DNA of 64,000 nt from CAWCAW01 sp963714125 (GTDB lineage Bacteria; Actinomycetota; Acidimicrobiia; Acidimicrobiales; UBA8190): positions 372,001 to 436,000 of the forward strand of contig OY970234.1 of assembly GCA_963714125.1 (NCBI GenBank), in the 5' to 3' direction. The notes below the pieces were generated by a model. It was not told the origin of the DNA, did not search any database, and was given only the letters and a program-made list of their open reading frames with translations. Shown in pieces: positions 36,000 to 44,080 of the stretch; position 1 is the stretch's first letter, and each line of letters starts with the position of its first letter. A program made the translations under genes and the position numbers.

Positions 36000-37141
36000 C
36001 GGCGGTAGAGATCGCCGGCGTGGGGATGCACCCGTTCGGGCGCTTCGACGGGGTCACCACCACCGACATGGGAGTGGTGGCGGTGCGAGCCGCCCTGGCG
36101 GAGGCCGGTATTGGCAAAGGTGGCTTTCAGGCGGCCTTCTGCGGTACCGCCTATGGGGGCGTGGCGTCGGGCCACAAGGTGTTGGGTGCGTTGGGCCTCA
36201 CCGGGATGCCCATCGTCGACGTCGAAGCGGGCTGTGCCAGTGGAGGAGCGGCGCTCATGTTGGCGTCGGGCGCCATTGCGGCGGGGCAGTACGACACCGT
36301 GGTCGTCTTCGGGATCGAAAAGATGCCGAAGGGCATCATCCGGTCGTCGTTCTTCGAGCCGTGGCAGGAGGAATCCGGCCTGGCCGCCACCCCCGCCTAC
36401 TTCGCGCTGCGCGCCCAGCGGCTCATGGCGACCTCGGGCGTGACCAAGGAGCACCTCGCTGCCGTGGTGGTGAAGAACCGGCGCCACGGAGTACTCAATC
36501 CCGATGCCATGTTCCGCTCCGAAGTCGATGCCGGTGCCGTATTGGCGTCGAGAGTGGTGTGCGAGCCGTTGCACCTGTGGATGCTGTGTTCGCCCAATGA
36601 AGGTGCCGCCGCGGTGGTGTTGCGCAAGGCCGGCACTGGTGCGGTCAGCGGCAGCCGGGTCGTGCGCCTGGCGTCGGCCACATTGCGCTCGCACATCGCC
36701 GGTCCCGTATTGAGCGAATCGACGCCCATGTGCGGCCTGGCTGATGACGACGTGCCGTCGGCCACGACGCTGGCGGCCACCGCTGCCTACGAAGAGTCCG
36801 GTATCGGACCCGGCGACCTAGACGTGGTTGAGTGCCAGGACACCGACGCGGCGCGAGAGCTGTTGTCGTATGAAGAGCTCGGACTGTGCAAGGCCGGGGA
36901 ATCGGGCGACATGATCGAGCTCGGGATCACCAGCCGTACCGGCCGGCTTCCCGTCAACGTGAGCGGTGGGCTCCTGTCCAAAGGCGAGCCCCTGGGCGCC
37001 TCGGCCCTGGGTCAGGTGGTTGAACTCGTCCGCCAGCTCCGGGAAGAGGCGGGCCCTCGACAGGTGGCCGGCGCCCGGGTGGCCCTGGCGCACACCGTGG
37101 GGCGTGGCGCCAACGCCGGCGTGGTGATCCTGACTCGCTGA
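35996..37141 (+). CDS. Thiolase-fold protein with Cys but without the catalytic His residues
   Basis: 381 residues; ATG in an ATGA overlap with the DUF35 gene. The nucleophile is present (Cys80 in EAGCASGG), but other catalytic motifs differ: the HDCF/HDAF motif reads ECQDTDAAREL, the GHP motif has Glu331 (SKGEPLGAS) and the last motif has no cysteine (GRGANAGVV). A normal thiolase needs these to protonate and deprotonate. The protein may still acylate on Cys80 and do decarboxylation or hydrolysis, or be a structural partner. The matched DUF35 gene argues that it is functional. Confidence 0.86.
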   Translation: MTAVEIAGVGMHPFGRFDGVTTTDMGVVAVRAALAEAGIGKGGFQAAFCGTAYGGVASGHKVLGALGLTGMPIVDVEAGCASGGAALMLASGAIAAGQYDTVVVFGIEKMPKGIIRSSFFEPWQEESGLAATPAYFALRAQRLMATSGVTKEHLAAVVVKNRRHGVLNPDAMFRSEVDAGAVLASRVVCEPLHLWMLCSPNEGAAAVVLRKAGTGAVSGSRVVRLASATLRSHIAGPVLSESTPMCGLADDDVPSATTLAATAAYEESGIGPGDLDVVECQDTDAARELLSYEELGLCKAGESGDMIELGITSRTGRLPVNVSGGLLSKGEPLGASALGQVVELVRQLREEAGPRQVAGARVALAHTVGRGANAGVVILTR

Positions 37142-37159
37142 TCCCGCTCGTACGTTCGC

Positions 37160-37173
37160 GCCGCTCGTGCGGC
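37160..37173. terminator. Small GC hairpin between convergent genes
   Basis: GCCGC-TCGT-GCGGC, a perfect 5-bp stem with 4-base loop, in the 48-bp gap between the plus-strand thiolase (stop 37141) and minus-strand DinB gene (stop 37190). Position fits a shared terminator; the stem is short. Confidence 0.3.
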
Positions 37174-37189
37174 TCGTGCGGCAGCTGGG

Positions 37190-37729
37190 TCAACCCGTGT
37201 ACCGGTGGTCGCCAGGCAGAGGTCGGACCGTGATGCCCGAAGCGGTGAGGAACTGTCGTATCTGGGAGGCGTGTTCGACGACGTGCAAAGGCAGCGCGCC
37301 GATAAGCACTCCGAACGGCGCTCCGTGCTTTCGATGAGGGGAGGGAACTGGGCGAGCGACTATCTCCTCAGTGAGGGCGTCAAGGGTGTGACCGACGCGG
37401 CCGTGGCACCACGCGACGTACCCAAGAAGCTCTGATTGGGTGAACACACGGTTGGGATAGGCATACGTATGGTCGTCGAACGGTGGTGGCGGTGCCCACG
37501 GCTCGAACTCGGCGGTCAGGTCGTAGTCAAGGCAAGACAGTGCGTGATACCCGAGGAACCAGGGAGCCGACCCGTGCAGTCCTCCGTGTGGCCCGGGACC
37601 GGTGGGTGCCTCGTCCGGCCACACGTCGGTCTGCCACAAATCTTCGGGACAGTCGGACAGGGCCGCTTCCATGAGACGTAAGGCCTCGTCGAAGTTGTGG
37701 GTCAGGCTCTGAACAAACGTGTTCGGCAC
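37190..37729 (-). CDS. DinB-family protein (putative metal-dependent helical hydrolase)
   Basis: 179 residues from GTG 37729 (VPNTFVQSLTHNFDEALRLM); the frame is open upstream without conserved content. The four-helix DinB/YfiT-like layout has histidines that could bind metal: the first in LGYHALSCLDYDL, the last in LHVVEHASQIRQFLTASG. Members of this superfamily include mycothiol- and bacillithiol-dependent transferases. The role here is unknown and nothing ties it to the pathway. It follows the acyl-CoA dehydrogenase by 28 bp. Confidence 0.75.
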   Translation of the reverse strand: MPNTFVQSLTHNFDEALRLMEAALSDCPEDLWQTDVWPDEAPTGPGPHGGLHGSAPWFLGYHALSCLDYDLTAEFEPWAPPPPFDDHTYAYPNRVFTQSELLGYVAWCHGRVGHTLDALTEEIVARPVPSPHRKHGAPFGVLIGALPLHVVEHASQIRQFLTASGITVRPLPGDHRYTG

Positions 37730-37757
37730 ACCGCCGGTATACCAGTGGCCCGGCCGC

Positions 37758-38954
37758 TTAGCGGCGGGGCATCTTGATGGCGCGATCGGCGATGATGTTC
37801 TTCTGCACCTCGGTGGTGCCAGCGCCGATCGATGTGAAGCGTTGCCACACGTAGTTGTGGCTCCAGTGCCCCTTGTCCACGGCGTCAGGACCACCGCGTG
37901 CCAATACGCCGCTGGAGCCGAGCACGTCCACGCCGAGCTCGGCGATGGTCTGTGACAGGTAGCTCCACTGCAACTTGGCCAAGGGAACCTCGGGCCAGTT
38001 CTTCTCGCCCTTCAAGATCTTCGACAGCGCCCGCGCATTGAGAAGCCGGGTGAGCTCGAGTTGCGTCCACAGGCGAGCGATGCGATCCCTGATGTCGGGA
38101 TCGTCCAAAGCGTCGGGGTTCTGCTCGCGGGCGGTGCGAATGAGGTTGTCCAGCTCGATGCGCATCGACACCGACAGTCCGGCGGTGCCGACCCGTTCGT
38201 TGGCCAACGTGCCCATGGCTACGTTCCACCCCTGGTTCTCATCACCGAGGCGATAGGCAGCCGGCACGCGCGCTCCGTCGAAGACGACTTCGCAGAACAG
38301 CTCGCCTCCGGTGATGTCGCGGATCACGTTGACCTCGATGCCGGGGAGTTCCATGTCAACGATCAGCGCCGTGATGCCCTCGTGTTTGACGCCCCGCTCG
38401 ATGGCGGTGGGGTCGGTGCGCACCAGGAACAGGCCCCACTTGGCCAGATGCGCGGTCGAGATCCAGATCTTGCTGCCGGTGACCACGTATTCGTCGCCGT
38501 CGAGAACCGCCTGGGTGCGCAGGTTGGCCAAGTCGGAGCCAGCCTCGGGCTCGGTGAAGCCCTGGCACCAGTGCACGTCCGCGTTCAAGATGCCCGGCAA
38601 CCACATCTGCTGCTGCTCTTCGGTGCCCCAGCGCAGGATCATGGGGCCGATCTGCCAGATGCCGTTGGCGTTGTAGATGCCGGGCGTCTTGGCCCTGGCC
38701 ATCTCCTCGGAGTAGATGACGTTCTGCATGACCGTCGCTTCGCGACCGCCCCACGACTTGGGCCAGTTGATCGCCGCCCACTGTCCCTGGTGGAGATGGC
38801 GCTGCCACGCCTGGCGGCGCAACATGGTGCGGCGGTCAGCGTTGTTCTCGTCGCCGATCTCGCCCGACGCCATGAACTCGGGGAGGTTGTCCTCGAGCCA
38901 CGTGTGCAGCTCGAGGCGAAAGGCGTCGTCCTCAGGCGTGAAGGAAAAGTCCAT
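37758..38954 (-). CDS. Acyl-CoA dehydrogenase, base-carrying type
   Basis: 398 residues; ATG at 38954 (MDFSFTPEDDAFRLELHTW). Motifs: TEPEAGSDLANLRT, KIWISTAHLAKWG, TLANERVGTAG with the Glu-Arg pair of the isovaleryl-type base, and the tail SIGAGTTEVQKNIIADRAIKMPRR. The MCAD-type glutamate before GT is alanine. It desaturates an acyl-CoA and passes electrons to ETF. It lies four bases after the 2-hydroxyacid dehydrogenase, so the two share a transcript. Confidence 0.93.
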   Translation of the reverse strand: MDFSFTPEDDAFRLELHTWLEDNLPEFMASGEIGDENNADRRTMLRRQAWQRHLHQGQWAAINWPKSWGGREATVMQNVIYSEEMARAKTPGIYNANGIWQIGPMILRWGTEEQQQMWLPGILNADVHWCQGFTEPEAGSDLANLRTQAVLDGDEYVVTGSKIWISTAHLAKWGLFLVRTDPTAIERGVKHEGITALIVDMELPGIEVNVIRDITGGELFCEVVFDGARVPAAYRLGDENQGWNVAMGTLANERVGTAGLSVSMRIELDNLIRTAREQNPDALDDPDIRDRIARLWTQLELTRLLNARALSKILKGEKNWPEVPLAKLQWSYLSQTIAELGVDVLGSSGVLARGGPDAVDKGHWSHNYVWQRFTSIGAGTTEVQKNIIADRAIKMPRR

Positions 38955-38957
38955 CTT

Positions 38958-39962
38958 TTACGAACCCGATCCAGCGCGCGCCGCCAGCACCTCGGGATTG
39001 ACAATGTGCTGCGGATGCGCACCGGCAAAGAGGCGGCACAGGTCGTCGGCGATGATCCGAGTGTGGTTCGCCTCGGTGTCGTAGGTGGCCCCACCGATGT
39101 GAGGAGTGAGCACCACGTTGGGAAACGTCGTCAACGGGTGGTCGGGGGCCAGGTGCTCGTGGACGAAGTGGTCGATGCCCGCCGCGGCCACCTTGCCCGA
39201 CTCCAAGGCGGCAACCAAAGCGTCCCCGTCGTGGAGCTGGGCACGAGCGGAGTTGACGAAGACGACGCCGTCGCGCATCTTGGCGAATTCTTTGGTCCCG
39301 ATCATGCCCGTGGTCTCGGGCGTCACCGGGGCGTGCATGGACACAACGTGGGAGACCTCGAGGAGCTCGTCGAGACTGACGGTGGGCTCGGGCGCATACG
39401 GGTCGTACGCCACCACCTTCATGCCCAGACCCTCCAGCCGCCAACGGGTGGCGCGGCCCACCGCACCGAGTCCGACCAAGCCGGCAGTGCGACCGGCGAT
39501 CTGCCAACCGCGGAAGCGTTGGTAGGGGATGGTGCCGTCCTTGTAGATCCCATCGGCACGTACGTCGGCATCGGCACCGACCACGCCCCGGCTGGCGGCC
39601 AGCAACAAGGCCACCGTCATCTCGGCCACAGCATCGGCGTTGCGCCCCGGGGCGCGCAGCACCGGGATCCCGGCTGCCGTGGCTGCGGGTACATCGACGT
39701 TGTTGGGTTCCCCCCGGCAGCTGGCTACGGCGATCAAGCCGGGTAGCTCGAACACGGGTCCAGCGCACTGATCGGCTTCGACCACCAGCAGGGTGGCACC
39801 CTCGGCGACGGCGCGTTCGGCCAGCTGATCGGCGTTGTAGATGCGCAGGGGGGAGTGATCGATCCACGGATCGATGACCAGGTCGGCCAACTGCGACAGG
39901 AGCTCAAGACCCGGTCCCCTCACCGGAGCGGTGACGAGTGCCCGCGGGCGTGCTGGAACCAT
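38958..39962 (-). CDS. D-isomer-specific 2-hydroxyacid dehydrogenase family
   Basis: 334 residues. The ATG at 39962 was chosen over one at 40001 because AGGGAGG is five bases upstream. NAD-binding GLVGLGAVGRATRWRLEG near residue 155, the catalytic Arg region VNSARAQLHDG, Glu in the HFVHEHL segment and His in LTPHIGGAT. It reduces a 2-keto acid or oxidises a D-2-hydroxy acid; it could equally act as a phosphoglycerate- or erythronate-type enzyme. It is divergent from an FGGY kinase, a pairing that suggests sugar-acid metabolism rather than acyl-CoA degradation. Confidence 0.92.
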   Translation of the reverse strand: MVPARPRALVTAPVRGPGLELLSQLADLVIDPWIDHSPLRIYNADQLAERAVAEGATLLVVEADQCAGPVFELPGLIAVASCRGEPNNVDVPAATAAGIPVLRAPGRNADAVAEMTVALLLAASRGVVGADADVRADGIYKDGTIPYQRFRGWQIAGRTAGLVGLGAVGRATRWRLEGLGMKVVAYDPYAPEPTVSLDELLEVSHVVSMHAPVTPETTGMIGTKEFAKMRDGVVFVNSARAQLHDGDALVAALESGKVAAAGIDHFVHEHLAPDHPLTTFPNVVLTPHIGGATYDTEANHTRIIADDLCRLFAGAHPQHIVNPEVLAARAGSGS

Positions 39963-39997
39963 CGGGCCTCCCTTTGGCCATTGGCGGCGTGCGTCGT

Positions 39998-40016
39998 TCA
40001 TAATGGCCGATTATGA
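39998..40016. repeat. Dyad TCATAAT-N5-ATTATGA at the kinase start
   Basis: Perfect 7-bp arms around GGCCG, made of the kinase ATG (40013) and the mirror-image ATG of the longer hydroxyacid dehydrogenase frame (40001). Possibly an operator, or a coincidence of facing start codons. Confidence 0.35.
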
Positions 40017-40028
40017 CGGCCGTGTCAG
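40013..40028. promoter_or_regulatory. Putative operator overlapping kinase start, ATGACGGCCGTGTCAG
   Basis: Eight of eight core bases of TGAC-N6-GTCA match. It starts with the kinase ATG itself and lies 50 bases from the divergent hydroxyacid dehydrogenase start. Because it overlaps coding sequence (codons for M-T-A-V-S), it may act mainly on the minus-strand promoter or as a roadblock. Confidence 0.5.
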
Positions 40029-41455
40029 GTTCGGTGACCGTAGGGATCGACATCGGCACCACCTCGGTCAAGGCGACCGCCGTGGACGCGCAGGGCGAAA
40101 TCCTGGCGCGGTCCCGGGTTCGCCACGACCTCGTGGTCCCGGCTCCTGATCTTTTGGAGCACGACGCCGCCCAGGCCTGGCGGCGTGGGCCGCAAAAGGC
40201 ATTCGCCGAGGTCACCGCGGGTGGCCTCGATGTGGCCGGTGTCTGTGTCGCCGCCATGGTGCCCTCGATGACGGCGGTGGGTAAGCGCGGTGTGCCGTGC
40301 GCGCCCGGCCTTCTCTATGGCGATGCCCGCGGTCGTGCCTTTCTCGCCGACCCCGGGGGTCAGGCACCGGTGGCCACGGTGGAGACGACGCTGCGCGACG
40401 CCGAGGGGTTCTTGGGATGGGCCTCGCAGAACTGGCCCGAGGCGCGCGGCTACTGGCCGGCGCAGGCGGTGGCCGGCTTCGCCCTCGGCGGCGTTCCCGC
40501 TATCGACACGGCAGCGGCGATGTCACTAAGCACGCTGATGTCCGGAGCCACCTGGGACGCCGATGTGCTCAACCGCCTCGGGGTCAAGGGATCGCAGATG
40601 CCCACCATCGTGAACATGGGCGAAGCCGCCGGCGAAGTGACCGGCACCAACACCGTGCTCGCCGGAGGGTGTATCGACGCCCTGTGCGACCAGATCGTGT
40701 CGGGAGCCGACGAGGTGGGCGACGTGCTGGTGATCTGCGGAGCCACCTTGGTGGTGTGGGCGGTGACGGCCGACTGGCTCGAGGCGCCCGGTCTGTGGAC
40801 GGTGCCACACACCGTTGCCGGTCGCATGCTCGTCGGCGGCCCCAGCAACGCCGGGGCGCTGTTCGTCGACTGGGCCCGGTCGCTCCTGCATGACGGGTTT
40901 CGGCGGGCGCCGGTAGCACCCCGGGGCCCAGGCCGCGCCGCGGGAACTCCTGCCGGGGCCGACCGGGGCCCTGAGCCGGTGCGCGGCGGAGACCCCTACC
41001 GGGTGCCGGTGTGGACCCCGTATCTCCGAGGCGAACGAGTCCCTTACCACGACACCTCGCTGCGGGCCGGGCTGCACGGCCTCGACATCACCCAAGACGC
41101 CGCCGCCATCGAGCGGGCCGCCTATGAGGCCAGCGGTTTCGTCGTCCGTCACATGCTCGATCGAGCCGGCATCGCCGGCAAGCGCATCGTGGCCACCGGC
41201 GGAGGCACGCGCATCACCCAGTGGATGCAAGGCATGGCGGACGCCACCGGCCTCCCCGTCGATGTCGTCGCCGTCCACGAGGGCGCCGCCCTCGGTGCCG
41301 CCTACCTGGCGCGTATGGCCGCCGGCCTCGAGGATTCCCTCGAAGGCTCGAGCCGTTGGGCCAAGCGCGGCCATCGCATCGAGCCGGATCCGGCGTGGAC
41401 CGTGGCGGCCACCGAGCGCTACGCCCAGTTCTTGGCGTGCAGTCCCGGAGCTTGA
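40013..41455 (+). CDS. FGGY-family carbohydrate kinase (xylulokinase-like)
   Basis: 480 residues; ATG at 40013. N-terminal ATPase motif GIDIGTTSVKATAVDAQG, a substrate segment in which HDLVVPAPDLLEHDAAQAW takes the place of the usual WEQDP, and the C-terminal ATGGGTRITQWMQGMADATG of the FGGY family. It phosphorylates a sugar or sugar alcohol with ATP. An unusual Gly/Pro-rich insert (APRGPGRAAGTPAGADRGP, about residues 302-320) breaks the usual alignment. The start overlaps a putative operator. Confidence 0.9.
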   Translation: MTAVSGSVTVGIDIGTTSVKATAVDAQGEILARSRVRHDLVVPAPDLLEHDAAQAWRRGPQKAFAEVTAGGLDVAGVCVAAMVPSMTAVGKRGVPCAPGLLYGDARGRAFLADPGGQAPVATVETTLRDAEGFLGWASQNWPEARGYWPAQAVAGFALGGVPAIDTAAAMSLSTLMSGATWDADVLNRLGVKGSQMPTIVNMGEAAGEVTGTNTVLAGGCIDALCDQIVSGADEVGDVLVICGATLVVWAVTADWLEAPGLWTVPHTVAGRMLVGGPSNAGALFVDWARSLLHDGFRRAPVAPRGPGRAAGTPAGADRGPEPVRGGDPYRVPVWTPYLRGERVPYHDTSLRAGLHGLDITQDAAAIERAAYEASGFVVRHMLDRAGIAGKRIVATGGGTRITQWMQGMADATGLPVDVVAVHEGAALGAAYLARMAAGLEDSLEGSSRWAKRGHRIEPDPAWTVAATERYAQFLACSPGA

Positions 41456-41527
41456 CCGGGGGTTGATCTGCAGGTTGGTGCCGTTCGTTTTCTCGCCGCC
41501 GTCTGCCATGCTGGGAGCGGAGGTGGA

Positions 41528-41974
41528 ATGGTGAGCCCCAAGGATCGCCAGGGACCGGACGACGACGTGTCCCGTGATGAGGACGACTGGAACTTCCCGT
41601 TCGAGGCCGACCTCCACGCCATCGGCCCCGGCCTGCACGCCGCCCAGAACGCCTGGCTGTCACAGATCGATTCTCTGCGGGCGCCGGACCGCAAGACCCA
41701 CGAGCTGATCCGCATGGTCTGCACAGTCATCCTCCGCAATCCCGCCGGGGTGAGGCGCCACGCCATGCTGGCCGCCGAAGTCGGTGCGACCTGGGAGGAG
41801 ATCTCCGGAAGCATCGTCCTCACCGAGCCTGCCTTCGGGCTGCTTCTCGTGGTCGAAGCCCTGCCCTGGGCTCGCCAGGGATGGGAACGGGGCATGGCTG
41901 CGCAAGGCGAACGCAAACCCAACGGTAAAGGCGAAGGCAAAGCCAAAGGATCGAAGCCCCCGACTGAGGCCTGA
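41528..41974 (+). CDS. Carboxymuconolactone decarboxylase-like (AhpD-fold) protein
   Basis: 148 residues; ATG at 41528 after GGAGGTGGA. The helical core DRKTHELIRMVCTVILRNP... RRHAMLAAEVGATWEEIS has the CMD/AhpD spacing with the histidine kept, but only a single cysteine instead of the CxxC redox pair, so a peroxidase function is unlikely. The lysine-rich tail (KPNGKGEGKAKGSKPP) is disordered. Proteins of this fold near catabolic genes can be decarboxylases or of unknown role. It ends 21 bp before the convergent TetR gene. Confidence 0.75.
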   Translation: MVSPKDRQGPDDDVSRDEDDWNFPFEADLHAIGPGLHAAQNAWLSQIDSLRAPDRKTHELIRMVCTVILRNPAGVRRHAMLAAEVGATWEEISGSIVLTEPAFGLLLVVEALPWARQGWERGMAAQGERKPNGKGEGKAKGSKPPTEA

Positions 41975-41995
41975 TCGACGTCTCCGCGGGAACGT

Positions 41996-42820
41996 CTACG
42001 TAGCGTCGACCGGAGGGTTCCCGCCACCGAACAGGGCCCGGTGCACCATCGTGGTCAGCGTGTCGAGGGCCGAGGCATCGATGGGCTCACCGGCAAACTG
42101 CCGGAGGTAGTGGAAGCGGTCGACCATGGCCACCACGGCCTCGGCGGCCGTATTGGGATCGATCCCCGGCACCGGTCCGGACTCGGCGATGCGGCGCGCC
42201 AAGGTGCTGGCCACGCCGCTGGACGCGGCCTGGGCTTGAGCGGTGAGCTCGGAATCGCTCATGAGCAGGTCCGTCCACGCGCTCAGCACCGGGGCGTAGC
42301 GCTGCCACGCCGTCGAGAAGCTCTTCATCCAGGTGCGCAGCTCGTGCCAGCCCTCGGGGCCGGGGTCCACGGGGCCCAGGGCGTCGTCGAGAGCCGACAC
42401 CACCTCGGCGGCTTCTGATACCAGCGCCCGCAGCAGGTCCTCTTTGTTGGAGAAGTACAAATAGAAGGTGCCATGCGACGTGCGGGCCACCTTGACGATG
42501 TCGTCGACACGCGCCGCGTGGTAGCCGCGTTTGGCAAAGACCACCATGGCGGCGTCGAGCAGCTTGCGCATGGTTTTGCGGCCCTGGGAGCGCAGCGCCC
42601 GCTTGCTGGCCGGCTCGCCGGCGACAGCGGCGACAGATCGAGACGGCCGCGGAGACCGGGGCGCCCGAGCCGGTCGTGCTGAATCAGCGGTGGCAGCTGA
42701 GACAGCTGAGACAGTTGAGATCGGGGCCGTCACCTTGGCCGTGGTGGGGCCTGTACCGGCCGGTTCCATGCCAGCGGCATCGTAGCTGGGAGCCCCGGTC
42801 GTGGGCGTGGTCACCGACAC
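41996..42820 (-). CDS. TetR-family transcriptional regulator with long N-terminal extension
   Basis: 274 residues; GTG at 42820. The first 80 or so residues are Ala/Pro/Ser/Thr-rich and probably disordered, with a short tandem V-S-A repeat. The helix-turn-helix follows at about residues 100-130 (VDDIVKVARTSHGTFYLYFSNKEDLL), then a C-terminal ligand domain. It is a candidate for the regulator of the TGAC-N6-GTCA sites in this window because a near match lies directly in front of its start (42821-42836), which fits autoregulation. An unlinked regulator cannot be excluded. Confidence 0.88.
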   Translation of the reverse strand: MSVTTPTTGAPSYDAAGMEPAGTGPTTAKVTAPISTVSAVSAATADSARPARAPRSPRPSRSVAAVAGEPASKRALRSQGRKTMRKLLDAAMVVFAKRGYHAARVDDIVKVARTSHGTFYLYFSNKEDLLRALVSEAAEVVSALDDALGPVDPGPEGWHELRTWMKSFSTAWQRYAPVLSAWTDLLMSDSELTAQAQAASSGVASTLARRIAESGPVPGIDPNTAAEAVVAMVDRFHYLRQFAGEPIDASALDTLTTMVHRALFGGGNPPVDAT

Positions 42821-42836
42821 ATCACGACTCTGTCAG
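42821..42836. promoter_or_regulatory. Weak operator match in front of the TetR gene
   Basis: ATCACGACTCTGTCAG matches 7 of 8 core bases of TGAC-N6-GTCA (the first half is TCAC). It abuts the GTG start of the TetR gene and overlaps the last bases of the upstream alcohol dehydrogenase gene. Possible autoregulatory site. Confidence 0.35.
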
Positions 42837-44080
42837 CCGCTCGAACGGGTGGGCTCGAAGGCCACCTTGATGGCGCCGCTGTCCTGCTGGCGCGACAGCA
42901 CCTTCATGGCATCCCACCAGCCTTCGAGGGGGAACCGGTGGGTCAGCATGCCGGTCAGGTCGACCCGTCCGTCCACCACCAGGTCGAAGTAGTGGGCGAT
43001 GGCATGCTGGCGCACGCCTTCGACCTCCTCGATCCCGAAGGCGTTCGATCCGGCCAGGCTGAGCTCCTTGAAGTACATGGGCGTCCACTCCCACCGCCCC
43101 GGCGTGGAGACCCCCGTCTGGACGAGGGTCCCTCGTTCGGCCAGCACCCGCACGCCCACCTCAAAGGTCTCGGGCCGGGCAATGGTGTCGTAGACCACGT
43201 CGATGTGGCCGGGCTTGGTCACCGGCAACCCGTCAAAGGGCGTGTGCAGTACTCCTCCGGACCACGCCGCCAGCTCCTCGACCACGCCCAAGCGCGGTTC
43301 GTGCGCGACGACCTTGGACGCCCCCATCTTGGTGACGAGCTCGGCTTGGGACACGAAACGCGCCACCACCGCTACCTCGACGTCGGGGTACAGGGCGCGC
43401 AAGGTGGCCACGCTGGTGACACCGAGGGCGCCGGCGCCGTAGACGACGGCCTTGCCTCCCGGCGGCGGGGGGTGATGGAGGATGGCGTGCATCGACACGG
43501 CAAAGGGGTCGGCCAGCACGGCCAGCTCGTTGGAAATCGAATCGGGCACGGGGATGAGCATGGAGTCGTGGGCGGCCAGGAGCTCGGCCCACGCGCCCGG
43601 TGCATCGGTGGCCACGCCCACGTGCACGCCAGGACCGAACGCACCTTTGGTGAAGCTCCAGCACAAGCTCAGGTCGCCGGCCTGACAGGCGGGACACAGC
43701 GGCTGCACACCGCGGGGTGCGCACGTGAGCCAGGGGTTGAGCACGACGCGCTGGCCCACCTCGACGCCGTGGGCCTGCGGTCCGAGCTGGAGAACTTCGG
43801 CCACCACCTCGTGGCCGGGGATGTGCGGGATGGAGGAGAAGGCCGACATGGGATTGTCGACGTCACCCTCACCGAAGTCTCCGAGCACCAGCTTGGAGTC
43901 CGATCCGCAGATGCCCGACAAGATGGGCTTGGTCACCACCCAGTCGGGTCGGATGATGGTGGCGTCGTCGACGGTGTGCAACCCAAAGGGAAGCGACGCC
44001 AACTTGGTCTCGAGCTCGTCGACCGGTTCCGGGCGCTTCTCGGCGCGGTCGGGTGCGGCACCAAAGACCAGTGCCTTCAT
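42833..44080 (-). CDS. Zinc-binding alcohol dehydrogenase (MDR family)
   Basis: 415 residues; ATG at 44080 overlaps the SDR stop (ATGA). Catalytic zinc residues GICGSDSK and PGHEVVAEV, a structural zinc region with APRGVQPLCPACQAGDLSLC, and the NAD segment VYGAGALGVTSVATL. It is longer than usual MDR enzymes (about 350) because of N-terminal and central insertions. It probably oxidises an alcohol formed in the pathway. It lies between the TetR gene and an SDR gene, so is likely part of the unit that regulator controls. Confidence 0.9.
   Translation of the reverse strand: MKALVFGAAPDRAEKRPEPVDELETKLASLPFGLHTVDDATIIRPDWVVTKPILSGICGSDSKLVLGDFGEGDVDNPMSAFSSIPHIPGHEVVAEVLQLGPQAHGVEVGQRVVLNPWLTCAPRGVQPLCPACQAGDLSLCWSFTKGAFGPGVHVGVATDAPGAWAELLAAHDSMLIPVPDSISNELAVLADPFAVSMHAILHHPPPPGGKAVVYGAGALGVTSVATLRALYPDVEVAVVARFVSQAELVTKMGASKVVAHEPRLGVVEELAAWSGGVLHTPFDGLPVTKPGHIDVVYDTIARPETFEVGVRVLAERGTLVQTGVSTPGRWEWTPMYFKELSLAGSNAFGIEEVEGVRQHAIAHYFDLVVDGRVDLTGMLTHRFPLEGWWDAMKVLSRQQDSGAIKVAFEPTRSSG

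Noticed and set aside
38061..39746. 561-codon plus-strand open frame
   Set aside because: It runs antisense across an intact acyl-CoA dehydrogenase and a 2-hydroxyacid dehydrogenase; long antisense frames are expected at this GC content, and the translation has no recognisable motif.
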